In this document: in pieces, positions 26,197 to 36,997 of the stretch
Layout of the letters: each line of letters begins with the position of its first letter
How positions within the stretch are numbered: the first letter of the stretch is position 1
Assembly (NCBI GenBank): GCA_013215505.1
Contig: JABSQZ010000011.1
Location: 1 to 60,280, forward strand
DNA from: Oceanospirillaceae bacterium
Lineage (GTDB): Bacteria > Pseudomonadota > Gammaproteobacteria > Pseudomonadales > Balneatricaceae
Direction: 5' to 3'
Length of the DNA: 60,280 bases
Position numbers and translations under genes: made by a program
Notes under the pieces: generated by a model
Databases searched by the model: none
Told to the model about the DNA's origin: nothing
Seen by the model: only the letters and a program-made list of their open reading frames with translations

Positions 26197-27906
26197 TTGC
26201 AAACGACAAAACCTCTGGTGGGGTTGGCAAGAAGGTTAGTAAAAGACGGATATTTTTCTGCTCAAGTTGCCCACTTGGCGATAGAGAAAGCTCGCTCTTT
26301 ACAAAAGCCTTTTATCTCACACATCATCGCTGAAGAGCTGATCAGCAATTATAATGCCGCCTTCGCCGCCTCAGATGAGTTTGGCTTGCCACTATTTGAC
26401 TTAGATATATATGCGCCGGACAACATTCCCGAAGGTTTAGTCGACGAAAAATTAATTTTAAAACACCGCGCTCTGCCCATTATGAAGCGCAATAAAAAAA
26501 TATTTGTCGCGGTGGCCGACCCTACTAATACCAACGCATTAGATGACTTCAAGTTTCATACCGGCCTGAATACTGAAGCGGTTATAGTTGAAGAAGATAA
26601 ACTGCAGCTGGCCATTGATAATTTTTTGGATAAGCAGGGCTCTGGTCTTGATGATTTAGAAGACAATAGTTTAGATAATTTAGAGCTAGAAGACACTGAA
26701 CCGGAGCAGATTGACGATAGCAGCGAGGACCCTACCAAAGAAGCGCCCATCGTCCGTTTTGTCAATAAAGTACTGTTAGATTGCATTCGCAAAGGTGCAT
26801 CGGATATACATTTTGAGCCCTATGAAAAAACTTACCGGGTGAGGTCCAGAATTGACGGCATTCTACAAGAAGTCGCCAGACCTCCTTCTGCCCTTGCTAC
26901 CAGACTGTCCGCGCGTTTAAAAGTTATGTCAAAAATGGACATTTCTGAGCGGCGAGTCCCCCAGGATGGCAGGATTAAAATGCGCCTGTCAAAGACCAGA
27001 TCTATTGATTTTCGGGTTAACTCACTCCCCACGCTCTGGGGAGAAAAAATAGTATTGCGGATATTAGATTCCAGTAGCGCTAAAATCGGCGTGGATGCAT
27101 TAGGCTTTGACGCCATGCAAAAGAAGCTGTTTTTGGAAACCCTGGTCAAACCACAAGGCATGATATTGGTCACCGGCCCCACTGGCAGTGGTAAAACAGT
27201 CTCACTGTATACCGGATTGAACATTCTCAATACTGAAGAGCGCAACATATCCACTGCCGAAGATCCGGTCGAAATTAACTTAGAAGGCATCAACCAAGTA
27301 CACGTTAACCCCAAGGTTGGGCTAACCTTCGCAGAGGCACTGCGCTCATTCCTGCGCCAGGATCCCGATGTGGTGATGGTCGGAGAAATACGAGATCTGG
27401 AAACAGCAGAAATTTCTATCAAAGCGGCGCAAACAGGTCATATGGTGCTCTCTACGTTACACACTAATAGTGCTGCAGAGACCTTAACCCGGCTTCGTAA
27501 CATGGGGGTAGAAGCCTTTAACGTGGCAACCGCTGTGTCACTTATTATTGCCCAAAGACTTGCCAGACGCTTATGCGAAGAGTGTAAAGTTTCTTACACT
27601 ATTCCTGAGAACGCCTTATTAGAGGCGGGATTTGATGCAAAAGAGCTACATAGCTTAAGTTTATATGAACCAAACTCTGTAGGCTGTAATAAATGCACTA
27701 AAGGTTATAAAGGCCGGGTGGGTATCTATGAAGCTCTGGCCATGTCTCCGGAAATCTCTGATTGTATAATGAATAATGGTACTTCCATGGACATCCTAGA
27801 TATTGCATTACGTCAGGGATTTAGACCACTAAAGAAGTCTGGATTGGATAAAGTGGCGCAGGGGATCACCAGCCTGGAAGAGCTAAACAGAGTTATCACT
27901 ATTTAG
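26197..27906 (+). CDS. pilB: Type IV pilus extension ATPase PilB
   Basis: The cytoplasmic motor for pilus extension (569 residues). It has an N-terminal MshEN-like domain (about 5-145), an acidic linker (about 148-180), Walker A GPTGSGKT near 328, Asp and His boxes, Walker B in VVMVGEIRD near 400, and the zinc tetracysteine CEEC...CNKC near 467 and 500. The start is an uncommon TTG at 26197, placed by the AAAGGAG box at 26182-26188; a frame opening at 26176 would include that box. PilC follows 8 bases later. Confidence 0.95.
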   Translation: MQTTKPLVGLARRLVKDGYFSAQVAHLAIEKARSLQKPFISHIIAEELISNYNAAFAASDEFGLPLFDLDIYAPDNIPEGLVDEKLILKHRALPIMKRNKKIFVAVADPTNTNALDDFKFHTGLNTEAVIVEEDKLQLAIDNFLDKQGSGLDDLEDNSLDNLELEDTEPEQIDDSSEDPTKEAPIVRFVNKVLLDCIRKGASDIHFEPYEKTYRVRSRIDGILQEVARPPSALATRLSARLKVMSKMDISERRVPQDGRIKMRLSKTRSIDFRVNSLPTLWGEKIVLRILDSSSAKIGVDALGFDAMQKKLFLETLVKPQGMILVTGPTGSGKTVSLYTGLNILNTEERNISTAEDPVEINLEGINQVHVNPKVGLTFAEALRSFLRQDPDVVMVGEIRDLETAEISIKAAQTGHMVLSTLHTNSAAETLTRLRNMGVEAFNVATAVSLIIAQRLARRLCEECKVSYTIPENALLEAGFDAKELHSLSLYEPNSVGCNKCTKGYKGRVGIYEALAMSPEISDCIMNNGTSMDILDIALRQGFRPLKKSGLDKVAQGITSLEELNRVITI

Positions 27907-27914
27907 GGATCAAA

Positions 27915-29138
27915 ATGGCCAGCAAAACTAAAAAAATCTTCACCTTCACTTGGGCCGGTCTAGATAAAAGCGGCAACAGCAGTAAGGGAAAAATCCAAGC
28001 GGCTAGCCTGGCGGAAGCCAAAGCCCTGTTGCGCAGACAGGGAGTTGCACCGCGCAAAGTCAGCAAAGAATCCAGTTTTAGCTTGTTCAGTGCTCGGGGC
28101 CAGTCGATCAAACCCGTTGATATTGCTTTTTTCACCCGCCAGGTAGCCACTATGCTTAAAGCCGGTGTACCTTTAATTCAAGGTCTGGAAATCGTCGCTA
28201 CCGGGGTTGAAAAGGATAAACTAAAAAAATTAATTTTGGATATCAGAGACTCCGTCAATAGCGGTCAAGACCTGGCCAGCTCCATGGCTAGACACCCACT
28301 CTATTTTGATGATTTGTATTGCTCCCTGGTAGCAGCCGGAGAACAATCCGGAGCATTGGAAACTATGCTCGACCGGATTGCTACCTACAAAGAAAAATTA
28401 GAATCCTTAAAAGCCAAGATTAAAAAAGCGCTCACTTATCCCATAGCGGTACTCTGTGTCGGCTTGTTAGTTTCTGTATTGCTGTTGTTAAAGGTTGTAC
28501 CGCAATTCCAGGACATTTTCAGTAACTTCGGCGCCGATTTACCGGGTTTCACATTAATGATCCTGGCAATGTCTGATTTCGTTCAGGAATGGTGGATGAT
28601 CATCGCCGCGGGGATGGTGATATTTTTTTACTTGTTTATTCACTTTAAAAGGACTTCTGTTAAGTTTGCTAACTGGCTTGATAAAGTGGTACTGAAAATC
28701 CCAGTACTTGGCGATATATTACGCAAAGCCGTCATTGCTCGATTCGCCCGTACCTTATCCACTACATTTGCCGCCGGTGTGCCACTTGTAGAAGCTTTAG
28801 AGTCAGCAGCAGGTGCTTCAGGCAACGTTATATACCGAGATGCCATCATCCAGATTCGCAATGCGGTCTCAACCGGACAGACACTGCAAAACTCGATGCA
28901 GATGACCGGTGTCTTCCCCAACATGGTAGTGCAAATGATTGCTATTGGCGAAGAAGCAGGCTCCCTGGACAGTATGCTGGATAAAGTAGCCGCATTTTAT
29001 GAAGAGGAAGTGGATAACGCCGTGGATAATATGTCTTCGCTGATGGAGCCTTTCATTATGGTGGTACTAGGCACTATCGTCGGCGGACTGGTGGTCGCTA
29101 TGTACTTGCCTATATTCAAACTTGGCGCGGTCGTGTGA
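27915..29138 (+). CDS. pilC: Type IV pilus platform protein PilC
   Basis: Inner-membrane platform that couples PilB to pilin assembly (407 residues). It has two GspF-type domains (about 75-200 and 275-400), each starting FTRQVATMLKAGVPLIQGLE or FARTLSTTFAAGVPLVEALE, with membrane segments near 175-195, 215-240 and 380-400. The stop codon TGA is the first part of a heptanucleotide array that fills the 3' gap before pilD. Confidence 0.95.
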   Translation: MASKTKKIFTFTWAGLDKSGNSSKGKIQAASLAEAKALLRRQGVAPRKVSKESSFSLFSARGQSIKPVDIAFFTRQVATMLKAGVPLIQGLEIVATGVEKDKLKKLILDIRDSVNSGQDLASSMARHPLYFDDLYCSLVAAGEQSGALETMLDRIATYKEKLESLKAKIKKALTYPIAVLCVGLLVSVLLLLKVVPQFQDIFSNFGADLPGFTLMILAMSDFVQEWWMIIAAGMVIFFYLFIHFKRTSVKFANWLDKVVLKIPVLGDILRKAVIARFARTLSTTFAAGVPLVEALESAAGASGNVIYRDAIIQIRNAVSTGQTLQNSMQMTGVFPNMVVQMIAIGEEAGSLDSMLDKVAAFYEEEVDNAVDNMSSLMEPFIMVVLGTIVGGLVVAMYLPIFKLGAVV

Positions 29139-29197
29139 AGTAGGAAGTAGGAAGTAGGAAGTAGGAAGTAGGAAGTAGGAAGTAGGAAGTAGGAAGT
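29137..29197 (+). repeat. Heptanucleotide tandem array after pilC
   Basis: Eight perfect copies of GAAGTAG plus a partial copy, starting inside the pilC stop codon. Because 7 is not a multiple of 3, TAG appears in every frame within 21 bp, so ribosomes reading through would stop. It has the same sense orientation as the arrays after yajQ and after the giant gene. Confidence 0.97.
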
Positions 29198-29249
29198 TAA
29201 GCTTAACTCTGTTTTTTTCATCTCGCCAACTTATTAAACGAAATTATAT

Positions 29250-30104
29250 ATGCAACTTTATTTAGACTTTTTTTCAACTCATTTATTAGCTGCAACGCTA
29301 ATTGTCGCTTTATTTTCATTGCTAGTAGGGAGCTTCTTGAACGTAGTTATTCATCGAATTCCATTGATGATGCAGCAGCAGTGGGATACAGAGATCAGCG
29401 GCGTGCAGCCCACTGAAAAATTCAATTTAGTGACTCCGCACTCCCATTGCCCTAAATGCCAACACAAAATAAAATGGTATGAAAATATACCTCTGCTCAG
29501 TTATTTCCTACTGCTTAGAGGTAAGTGCTCACAATGTAAAACAGCTATTTCATTAAGGTACCCAATGGTTGAGCTGTTGTCAGCATTAATCAGTATCCCC
29601 GTGGTTTACAGCTTTGGCTTTAGCTACATCAGTTTATTTGCCTTGCTCTTTGCCTGGGTGTTGATTGCACTGACATTTATCGATCTCGACCACTTCCTGC
29701 TGCCCGATAAATTAACACTGCCGCTATTGTGGGCAGGCTTGCTACTCAATACCCAAAACGTATTTACCAGTTTGGAATCTGCAGTTTTAGGTGCCGCGGT
29801 CGGTTATCTGGCGCTCTGGTCTATATACTGGGTGTTTAAACTTGTCACTGGCAAGGAGGGCATGGGTTATGGTGATTTTAAATTACTGGCCGCCCTGGGT
29901 GCGTGGATGGGATTAGCGGCACTGCCGATGATAATTCTATTGAGCTCTGTCAGTGGTGTCATTATCGCTCTTATCCTGTCTGTTTGTAAAAAACAACAGC
30001 TGGACAACCCTATACCTTTTGGCCCCTACCTGACTATCGCTGGATTTGTCAGCTTGTTATGGGGTCCGGCGCTTAATCAGTACTACTTAAATCTAATTTT
30101 ATGA
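29250..30104 (+). CDS. pilD: Prepilin peptidase/N-methyltransferase PilD
   Basis: Bifunctional inner-membrane aspartate protease that cuts and methylates PilA and any type II pseudopilins (284 residues). The N-terminal cytoplasmic loop has two zinc CxxC pairs (HCPKCQ near 70 and KCSQC near 95), as in long-form PilD. The catalytic aspartates lie in FIDLDHFLLPD (about 145-155) and in GMGYGDFKLLAALGAW (about 205-220). It overlaps coaE by 4 bases. Confidence 0.96.
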   Translation: MQLYLDFFSTHLLAATLIVALFSLLVGSFLNVVIHRIPLMMQQQWDTEISGVQPTEKFNLVTPHSHCPKCQHKIKWYENIPLLSYFLLLRGKCSQCKTAISLRYPMVELLSALISIPVVYSFGFSYISLFALLFAWVLIALTFIDLDHFLLPDKLTLPLLWAGLLLNTQNVFTSLESAVLGAAVGYLALWSIYWVFKLVTGKEGMGYGDFKLLAALGAWMGLAALPMIILLSSVSGVIIALILSVCKKQQLDNPIPFGPYLTIAGFVSLLWGPALNQYYLNLIL

Positions 30105-30712
30105 GCAACAATAATGTCATAGGGATTACAGGCGGTATAGGCTGTGGAAAAAGCACGGTTACCGAGCTTTTTAAACATTATGGTATTGCCATTATAGATG
30201 CCGATATAGTAGCCCGCGAAGTAGTAGAACCTGCCAGCCCAGCACTGCACTCGATAGCAGAAAAGTTCGGCTCCGAGATATTACTGGAAGATGGATCATT
30301 AAACAGAGCAAAGTTACGCGGATTAATTTTCTCACGCCCCGCTGATAAGTCCTGGCTGGAAAATTTGTTACACCCTATCATTCGCAGTGAAATCCTTTGC
30401 CAACTACACTCAGCTGCCGCGAGCGATCGCTACACTATTTTAAGTTCCCCACTGCTGCTAGAGACTGATCAACACTTACTATGCAAGCAAGTGATCGCGA
30501 TTGATTTAGCATTAGAGACACAAATAGCCAGGGCTATGTCCAGAGATAACAATACCCGGGAACAGATAGTGAAAATTATTAATAATCAGCTCAGCAATGA
30601 ACTGCGCTGCGCAAAAGCTGATATCATTATCGACAACAACCACTCTTTAACAGATTTGGCCAGGCAAGTTTCCAAGATCCACTTAGACTTACTGGTCAAA
30701 ACAAACCTATAA
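30101..30712 (+). CDS. coaE: Dephospho-CoA kinase
   Basis: Last step of coenzyme A synthesis: phosphorylates the 3'-OH of dephospho-CoA. The 203-residue protein has the P-loop GGIGCGKST (about residues 10-18), DADIVAREVVEP near 32-43 and LLLETDQHLLCKQVIAIDL near 123-141. Linked to pilD by an ATGA overlap and followed by yacG, the normal pilD-coaE-yacG order. Confidence 0.95.
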   Translation: MSNNNVIGITGGIGCGKSTVTELFKHYGIAIIDADIVAREVVEPASPALHSIAEKFGSEILLEDGSLNRAKLRGLIFSRPADKSWLENLLHPIIRSEILCQLHSAAASDRYTILSSPLLLETDQHLLCKQVIAIDLALETQIARAMSRDNNTREQIVKIINNQLSNELRCAKADIIIDNNHSLTDLARQVSKIHLDLLVKTNL

Positions 30713-30743
30713 ATTTACTGATGGTCACTCAGAAGGAGCAATA

Positions 30744-30965
30744 ATGTCGACAGTTAAAGTCCCCTGCCCGCAATGCAAAAAGAAGCTAATCTGGAGCAGC
30801 GACAATCCCCACCGGCCATTTTGTTGCGAGAGATGTAAATTGATAGATTTGGGCGCCTGGGCCAGTGGGGACTACCAAATAGCCGCTGAAATGAATCCTG
30901 ATGAGGAAGAATTCAGTACTGGCATGGTCGAATTAAGTAACTGGAGATCTCCCACAATTCATTAA
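30744..30965 (+). CDS. yacG: DNA gyrase inhibitor YacG
   Basis: Small zinc protein (73 residues) with the four ligand cysteines in CPQCKKK (residues 8-11) and CCERCK (27-31), followed by LIDLGAWASGDYQIA, the family signature. E. coli YacG binds GyrB and inhibits gyrase. The C-terminus is short and acidic. It is the last gene of the pilB-yacG run on this strand. Confidence 0.95.
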   Translation: MSTVKVPCPQCKKKLIWSSDNPHRPFCCERCKLIDLGAWASGDYQIAAEMNPDEEEFSTGMVELSNWRSPTIH

Positions 30966-31153
30966 AACGAGATCCGTGATTTAGCAGTAAATCCTGAGGC
31001 TATGCTATTGCTTTTGCAGTGACAATGAAATGTTCTATGCAGTAAAATCCGCATTACTGTTTTTCAAGCTTCATCGAGATCAATAGTTTGCGCTGAACAT
31101 CAGACTACAGCCAATAATTTAACAACAACTATTGACTGCCAACCGAGGCCGTA

Positions 31154-31549
31154 TTAAGCATAAGTTAACTGCAGCTTTTCAAGTATTTTCAGGTTTGCGG
31201 CGGGAAAATCAAGTCCGGTCAGCTCCGGCAATTCAAACCAACCCGTCTGCTGTCCCTCTCTACCCCAGGGCTCCCCCTGAAAATCCTTGACTGTAAAGAC
31301 CTCTAAAGCAACCGCTTTATCAGGATAGTCAAATGCGATGCAGATAAATGGCTCTGCGCTGAGTATCTCTATATCCAACTCTTCAGCCAATTCCCTTCTT
31401 AGAGCTTCTACAGGCGTCTCATGCGCTTCAATTTTTCCACCGGGAAACTCCCAGAGCCCACCTTGATGCACATTCTTTAAACGTTTAGCAAGAAATATAC
31501 GCCCAGCTGCATCAAAGATCACCGCCGCAGCAACTTGAATTGTTTTCAA
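31154..31549 (-). CDS. mutT: MutT, 8-oxo-dGTP diphosphatase (Nudix)
   Basis: Sanitises oxidised guanine nucleotides. The 131-residue protein carries a full Nudix box, GGKIEAHETPVEALRREL followed by AEEL (about residues 37-59), with the LWEFPGGK lead-in. It is the last gene of the minus-strand run, 15 bp after argJ. No TMP-synthase-like or other C-terminal fusion is present; some mutT genes carry one. Confidence 0.93.
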   Translation of the reverse strand: MKTIQVAAAVIFDAAGRIFLAKRLKNVHQGGLWEFPGGKIEAHETPVEALRRELAEELDIEILSAEPFICIAFDYPDKAVALEVFTVKDFQGEPWGREGQQTGWFELPELTGLDFPAANLKILEKLQLTYA

Positions 31550-31564
31550 TTGAACTCCTGACGA

Positions 31565-32797
31565 TCAACTACGATAGTCTGCATTAATAGAAATATACTC
31601 ATGAGATAGATCAGTGGTCCAGACAGCGTCTGCAACTACTCCTCTGTTCAAGACAATACGAATGTTAATTTCATCTCTTGCCATTACCGTAGCTCCTGCC
31701 TCTTCGGTATAGCCTTCAGCTCTGCTACCACCGTCGACAATACACACCTCACCTAAGAAAATTTGTATCTGCTCTACATCGAGATCTTCTATACCAGCAC
31801 GACCCACAGCCGCTAAGATTCGCCCCCAATTGGCATCACTGGCAAACAGTGCGGTCTTCACCAGCGGCGAGTGAGCGACGGTATAAGCAACATCTAACGC
31901 CTCTTGTGCAGTGTTAGCCCCTTCACAGATGACCTTCACCAGTTTAGTCGCTCCTTCACCGTCACGGACAATTTGCAGCGCAATTTCCAGCATCAACTGA
32001 TTCAAATGCTGGCTAAAGAGCGCTAACGACAAAGTATCCGTTTGACTAATTTCAACACCACTGGCAGCTGTGGCAATTAACATACAGGCATCGTTGGTCG
32101 ACGTATCACCATCTACGGTAATACGATTAAAGCTTTGATCTGTAGCGGCGTTGAGTAACTTTTGCAATAGCTCGGAATCAAGTGCTGCATCGGTGGCAAC
32201 AAAAGCTAACATCGTTGCCATGTTCGGCCGAATCATCCCTGAACCTTTTGATATACCGGTAATAGTAACTTTCTTACCTTGGCAATCGAACTGCACACTG
32301 TGGCCTTTAATGCGTGTATCAGTGGTTAATATACCCGCTGCTGCACTGCTCCAATTATCGGCGGTCAATGAAAAGATAGCATCATCAAGCACTGCAGTAA
32401 TCTTTTCGGTCGGCAGTAGTTCGCCAATCACTCCAGTCGAAAATGGCAACACTTTGTCGCATGCTACTGCCACTTTGTCAGCTAGCTCAGTGCAACACTG
32501 CATTGCATCTAACATTCCCTGTTTACCAGTGCCGGCATTGGCATTACCGGTATTAATCAATAAATATTTTTCACAGTTTGCCCCAACAGTCAATTCAGAC
32601 AAGTGCGATTTCGCCACATGTACTGGTGCAGCACAGAAGCTATTTTTGGTAAACACACCGGCAATGGTAGCCGCTGGACATATTTCAAAAAGCACCACAT
32701 CAGGGCGATTAGTCTGTTTTATCCCCGCGGATGCAACACCAATTCTTACTCCACGTACAGGTTGCAAAGTCACTATGTTTCCGGAACCTACGGCCAT
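31565..32797 (-). CDS. argJ: ArgJ, glutamate N-acetyltransferase/amino-acid acetyltransferase
   Basis: Transfers acetyl between N-acetylornithine and glutamate (arginine cycle); many homologues also use acetyl-CoA. The 410-residue precursor contains the self-cleavage site at the Thr of NMATMLAFVATDA (about residues 193-205), whose Thr becomes the nucleophile of the beta chain. Other motifs: KGSGMIRP near 185 and SDANWGRILAAVGRAG near 318-333. A bidirectional hairpin separates it from secA. Confidence 0.95.
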   Translation of the reverse strand: MAVGSGNIVTLQPVRGVRIGVASAGIKQTNRPDVVLFEICPAATIAGVFTKNSFCAAPVHVAKSHLSELTVGANCEKYLLINTGNANAGTGKQGMLDAMQCCTELADKVAVACDKVLPFSTGVIGELLPTEKITAVLDDAIFSLTADNWSSAAAGILTTDTRIKGHSVQFDCQGKKVTITGISKGSGMIRPNMATMLAFVATDAALDSELLQKLLNAATDQSFNRITVDGDTSTNDACMLIATAASGVEISQTDTLSLALFSQHLNQLMLEIALQIVRDGEGATKLVKVICEGANTAQEALDVAYTVAHSPLVKTALFASDANWGRILAAVGRAGIEDLDVEQIQIFLGEVCIVDGGSRAEGYTEEAGATVMARDEINIRIVLNRGVVADAVWTTDLSHEYISINADYRS

Positions 32798-32848
32798 TGG
32801 AATTTCCTTTTATACAATTCAGATACGGCTCTTTAAAGCCTAAAAACA

Positions 32849-32874
32849 AAGAAGAGCGATAAATCGCTCTTCTT
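32849..32874 (-). terminator. secA terminator
   Basis: Perfect 12-bp stem AAGAAGAGCGAT / ATCGCTCTTCTT with a 2-base loop. On the minus strand it is followed by TTGTTTTTA, which gives a T-rich tail after secA. Confidence 0.85.
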
Positions 32875-32899
32875 GAAAAATAAAAAGTCAGACTAAAGC

Positions 32900-35611
32900 T
32901 CAGCTAAGCTTGCCATGACACTGCTTGTACTTTTTACCTGATCCGCAAGGACAAGGAGAGTTACGTCCAACTTTCTGGCCCTCTCGAACAAAAGGCTCCG
33001 CTTCGTGTGGCTGATCTTCTGCAGCGGGTGCTGAACTGTGTTCAAAGTTCATCTCCTGAGAAAGAGCTTTTTCACGGCGTAACTCTTCTTGTTCAGCCAT
33101 CTCCTCAGGCATTTGAATCTGCACATGAGATAACACTTTGATGACATCAGTTTTGATGTTAGTTAGCAAATGCTGAAATAACTCAAATGATTCACGCTTG
33201 TATTCCTGCTTCGGATTTTTCTGTGCATAGCCACGTAAGTGAATCCCCTGGCGCAAGTTATCCATGGTTTGCAAATGTTCTTTCCACAGCGTATCTAGTA
33301 CTTGAAGCATGACTTGCTTCTCGAAAGTGCGCATCCCCTCAGCACCCACCATCTCTTCCTTAACTGTATAGGCATCGCCGATTTGTTGTTGAATTTTTTC
33401 AATCAGCGTTTCTTCGTGTAAATTATCATCGCCCTTGAGCCATTCACCAATAGACAAGTTCATGCCATATTCCGCTTGCACTGCTTTTTCTAACCCCTCG
33501 ACATCCCACTGCTCTTCGATACTTTGTGGCGGGATGAAGTTGGCGATAGTATCATTGACTACTTCTTCTCGAATCAATCTGATTGTTTCAGAGATATCTG
33601 AAGAAGACATGACTTCATTGCGCTGGGTGTATATTACATTTCGCTGATCATTAGCGACATCATCATATTCCAGTAGCGATTTACGAATATCGAAGTTGCG
33701 GCCTTCAACTTTGCGCTGGGCTTTTTCAATGGCATTACTGACCATTTTATGTTCAATCGCCTCTCCGTGCTCCATACCTAATGAGCGCATAAAGGAGCGC
33801 ATTCTGTCGGAGGCAAAGATGCGCATCAAGTCATCTTCCAGTGAAAGGAAAAAGCGCGAGGAACCTGGATCTCCCTGTCTGCCAGCACGACCACGCAACT
33901 GATTATCAATCCTTCGCGATTCATGTCTCTCAGTACCTATGATATGCAAACCACCGGATGCCAATACCTCATCGTGACGTATCTGCCAGGCACTGGTGAT
34001 TGTCTCATGCTCAGCTTCATCCGCAGCATCCAGCTCGGCCTGTAGTCGCCCACCTAATACGATATCTGTTCCACGACCCGCCATGTTAGTGGCGATAGTG
34101 ACAATTCCGGGGCGCCCCGCTTCAACGATAATATCCGCTTCTCTGCCGTGATGTTTGGCGTTCAAAACGTTGTGCTTAATGTCTTCTTTGATCAGCAGCT
34201 GAGAAATAAGCTCGGAGGATTCGACCGAGGCAGTACCGACCAATACCGGTTGACCCAAATCTTGTCTGACCTTAATTTCTTCGATGATCGCCTGATACTT
34301 TTCTTCCATGGTCATGTAGATAAGATCGTTGGAATCGATACGTGCCACTTTTTGGTTGGTTGGAATCACCACCACCGTTAGCCCATAAATTTGCTGTAAT
34401 TCAAACGCTTCTGTATCTGCTGTACCTGTCATTCCAGACAGATTTTCATACAGCCGGAAATAGTTTTGGAATGTAGTTGAAGCTAAGGTTTGACTCTCCA
34501 GCTGGATATCAACGCCCTCTTTAGCTTCTATCGACTGGTGCAGCCCTTCCGACCAACGTCTGCCGGGCATAATGCGACCAGTGTGCTCGTCAACGATCAC
34601 TACTTCGTTGTTTTGTACTATGTAATCTTTATCGCGTTGAAACAAATTGTGGGCTCGCAGCCCTGATAATACATGGTGCAATAAATTCAGATTATGAGGA
34701 GAATATAAACTTTCCCCCTCTTTCAAAAATCCATCCTCGGATAACAGCTTTTCGACTAACTCATGTCCGGCTTCAGTCAGATCAATAGTGCGATTTTTCT
34801 CATCGACCACAAAGTGTTCATTTACCACTTGCTCAGTGTCTTTAACATCTATCTCCCCTTCAAAGCGTAATAGGCTGGGGACTAGTTTGTTAATACCGGC
34901 ATACAGTTTAGAGCTATCTTCAGCGGGACCCGAGATAATCAGTGGGGTTCTGGCTTCGTCAATTAAAATAGAATCGACTTCATCGATCACCGCAAAATGG
35001 AATTCACGCTGAACCTTTTCTTCAATACTAAAGGCCATATTATCGCGTAGGTAATCAAAGCCAAACTCGTTATTTGTGCCATAGGTTATATCAGAAGCAT
35101 AAGCCGCTCTTTTAACCTGCGGGTCTTGTTGGGATAATACTACACCGACACTTAACCCCAATGCTTCGTACAACGGGCGCATCCACTCGGCATCTCGACT
35201 GGCAAGGTAGTCGTTGACTGTCACTAAGTGAACCCCTTTAGCACTCAAGGCATTCAAATATACCGGCAGTGTCGCCACTAATGTTTTACCTTCACCAGTG
35301 CGCATTTCCGCGACACTTCCCTGGTGCAAGGTGATACCGCCAATCATTTGCACATCGAAATGACGCATGCCCATAACCCGTACAGAAGCTTCCCGTACCA
35401 AGGCAAACGCCTCCGGCAAAATATTATCTACCGTCGTTTCGCCTGCGGCTAAGCGGGTTTTGAAATCATTGGTTTTCTCTATGATTTGACTGTCACTGAG
35501 CGCTTGCATCTGAGTTTCAAGGTCATTGATCTGTGAAACTGTTTTTTGCATGCGCTTTAAAACACGTGCATTTTTACTGCCAAATACTTTCTTGAAAATT
35601 GAAGTCATCAT
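32900..35611 (-). CDS. secA: Preprotein translocase ATPase SecA
   Basis: Motor of Sec protein export (903 residues, normal length). Visible: [17 protein letters not shown] (Walker A, about residues 101-117), [17 protein letters not shown] (DEAD box, about 208-224), [14 protein letters not shown] near 508, and the C-terminal zinc tail [14 protein letters not shown] that binds SecB and phospholipid. An SecA-regulating secM is not seen between lpxC and secA. Confidence 0.97.
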   Translation of the reverse strand: MMTSIFKKVFGSKNARVLKRMQKTVSQINDLETQMQALSDSQIIEKTNDFKTRLAAGETTVDNILPEAFALVREASVRVMGMRHFDVQMIGGITLHQGSVAEMRTGEGKTLVATLPVYLNALSAKGVHLVTVNDYLASRDAEWMRPLYEALGLSVGVVLSQQDPQVKRAAYASDITYGTNNEFGFDYLRDNMAFSIEEKVQREFHFAVIDEVDSILIDEARTPLIISGPAEDSSKLYAGINKLVPSLLRFEGEIDVKDTEQVVNEHFVVDEKNRTIDLTEAGHELVEKLLSEDGFLKEGESLYSPHNLNLLHHVLSGLRAHNLFQRDKDYIVQNNEVVIVDEHTGRIMPGRRWSEGLHQSIEAKEGVDIQLESQTLASTTFQNYFRLYENLSGMTGTADTEAFELQQIYGLTVVVIPTNQKVARIDSNDLIYMTMEEKYQAIIEEIKVRQDLGQPVLVGTASVESSELISQLLIKEDIKHNVLNAKHHGREADIIVEAGRPGIVTIATNMAGRGTDIVLGGRLQAELDAADEAEHETITSAWQIRHDEVLASGGLHIIGTERHESRRIDNQLRGRAGRQGDPGSSRFFLSLEDDLMRIFASDRMRSFMRSLGMEHGEAIEHKMVSNAIEKAQRKVEGRNFDIRKSLLEYDDVANDQRNVIYTQRNEVMSSSDISETIRLIREEVVNDTIANFIPPQSIEEQWDVEGLEKAVQAEYGMNLSIGEWLKGDDNLHEETLIEKIQQQIGDAYTVKEEMVGAEGMRTFEKQVMLQVLDTLWKEHLQTMDNLRQGIHLRGYAQKNPKQEYKRESFELFQHLLTNIKTDVIKVLSHVQIQMPEEMAEQEELRREKALSQEMNFEHSSAPAAEDQPHEAEPFVREGQKVGRNSPCPCGSGKKYKQCHGKLS

Positions 35612-35994
35612 ATTGTAGATATCACCAATAAATTATCATTCATCTTACATATACCTTATATTTTCAGCCCTGAGACAAGCCGTTCCATCGATGTGCAACT
35701 GCATTCAACAATACTGGCAAGCATTTATCATTTGCGCTGTTTTGCTGTGCATTCTTGACATCAATTCAAACAAATAGGTGAAGATGTTTAAAATTAAATT
35801 CTGTCATAATTATATAAATTAGATCATGAAATTGTCGCTATTGTACCTTGATGGGGATGAATAATAGAACCTCAAGGGTAAAATAAAAACAATGCTGGGG
35901 TGATTTTTTTGCCGGACGTAAAAAAACCGGAGCAAGCCGGTTTATTTAGTACTATTTCCGAAATATCAAAGATATCGAAGATTTACACTTCAGC
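35612..35994. other. Intergenic region between lpxC and secA
   Basis: This 383-bp region holds the lpxC terminator (35918-35943) and the secA promoter region. I see no secM-like or DciA-like gene, both of which occur here in some relatives. On the minus strand a TATAAT at 35809-35814 with a GCGACA 18 bp upstream is a possible secA promoter. Confidence 0.45.
35918..35943 (-). terminator. lpxC terminator
   Basis: Stem AAACCGG / CCGGTTT with a 6-base loop. On the minus strand the arm is followed by a run of seven T. It ends about 50 bp beyond the lpxC stop codon. Confidence 0.85.
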
Positions 35995-36879
35995 TTATGC
36001 AACTGCTAAATTATTTTCCGGGCAATGCACAATTTCAAATGCATCCGGAGTCGAAAGTAGCTTTCTTACCAGCTGGTTATTCATAAAGTGGCCGGTTTTG
36101 TAGCCAACAAACTCGCCAATCATATTCATGCCAAGCAAGTAGATATCGCCGACAGCATCCAGCACTTTATGTTTTGAAAACTCATCTTCAAATCTCAAAC
36201 CATCACCATTGAGGATATTTTTCTCATCGACAACGATGGCATTTTCCATGCTGCCACCGCGGGCTAAATTGTTGGCTCTCAAGTACTCTATATCACTCAT
36301 AAAGCCAAAAGTTCTGGCTCTGCTGACTTGTTTGATGAAATTTTCACTGGATAACTCCAGCTCACACTTCATGTTTTTTCCCATAAATGCCGGGTGATCA
36401 AAATCAATTTCAACAGATAATTTACAACCTTGATAAGGCTTAAAAGTGGCTTTTTTGCCCTCGTGCACAAAACTGACTTCGCGGACAATCTTGATATACT
36501 TTTTCGGGCTGTGCTGTTGTTTAATGCCTGCAGCTTTCAGTAAGAAAATAAAGGGAGCGGCTGAGCCATCCATAATAGGTACTTCTTCGGCATTCAGTTC
36601 AACGATTGCATTGTCTATGCCCATTGCAGCGAAAGCCGACATCAGATGTTCAATTGTCGCAACTTTAATGTCGTCTTTAAAAATATTTGTCGACAACACT
36701 GTCTCTTTAACCAGAAAGGCATCTGCCGGTATCTCTACGACGGGATCCAAATCTACCCGTCGAAATACAATACCGCTATCAACAGCTGCGGGGCGCAAGT
36801 TAAGGTAGACCTTAGCACCGGAGTGAATGCCTAATCCGGTCGCTCTGATACTGCTTTTTAGTGTTGTTTGCTTGATCAT
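35995..36879 (-). CDS. lpxC: LpxC, UDP-3-O-acyl-GlcNAc deacetylase
   Basis: Zinc deacetylase that commits to lipid A synthesis (294 residues). Zinc ligands are visible in TIEHLMSA (H78) and in [10 protein letters not shown] (His and Asp, about 235-245), and a further conserved His in [13 protein letters not shown] near 262. [11 protein letters not shown] near 95-105 is also conserved. It follows ftsZ, the usual dcw order, and ends in its own terminator. Lipid A shows that the cell is a true Gram-negative. Confidence 0.96.
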   Translation of the reverse strand: MIKQTTLKSSIRATGLGIHSGAKVYLNLRPAAVDSGIVFRRVDLDPVVEIPADAFLVKETVLSTNIFKDDIKVATIEHLMSAFAAMGIDNAIVELNAEEVPIMDGSAAPFIFLLKAAGIKQQHSPKKYIKIVREVSFVHEGKKATFKPYQGCKLSVEIDFDHPAFMGKNMKCELELSSENFIKQVSRARTFGFMSDIEYLRANNLARGGSMENAIVVDEKNILNGDGLRFEDEFSKHKVLDAVGDIYLLGMNMIGEFVGYKTGHFMNNQLVRKLLSTPDAFEIVHCPENNLAVA

Positions 36880-36997
36880 TACTTAAATTATTAACCTAAT
36901 TGTTCTGTCTGTTCTGCCTGGTTGTTTATTGATTGAGAATATCTTATCCCGGATGATAGTAACTAATCAGCAAGGTAATGACAATTATTCTCAATAA

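Noticed and set aside
29137-29197. Repeat array after pilC as a CRISPR or phase-variation tract
   Set aside because: The 7-bp unit has no spacers, and the array begins in the stop codon, so length change would not alter the PilC reading frame. It is better treated as an intergenic array.
32151-32843. Plus-strand frame of 230 codons opposite argJ
   Set aside because: It is antisense to argJ, has no ribosome-binding site, and its translation resembles no protein.
35612-35994. A secM or DciA-like gene between lpxC and secA
   Set aside because: No frame of suitable length with a signal peptide, arrest motif or DUF721 features exists on either strand.
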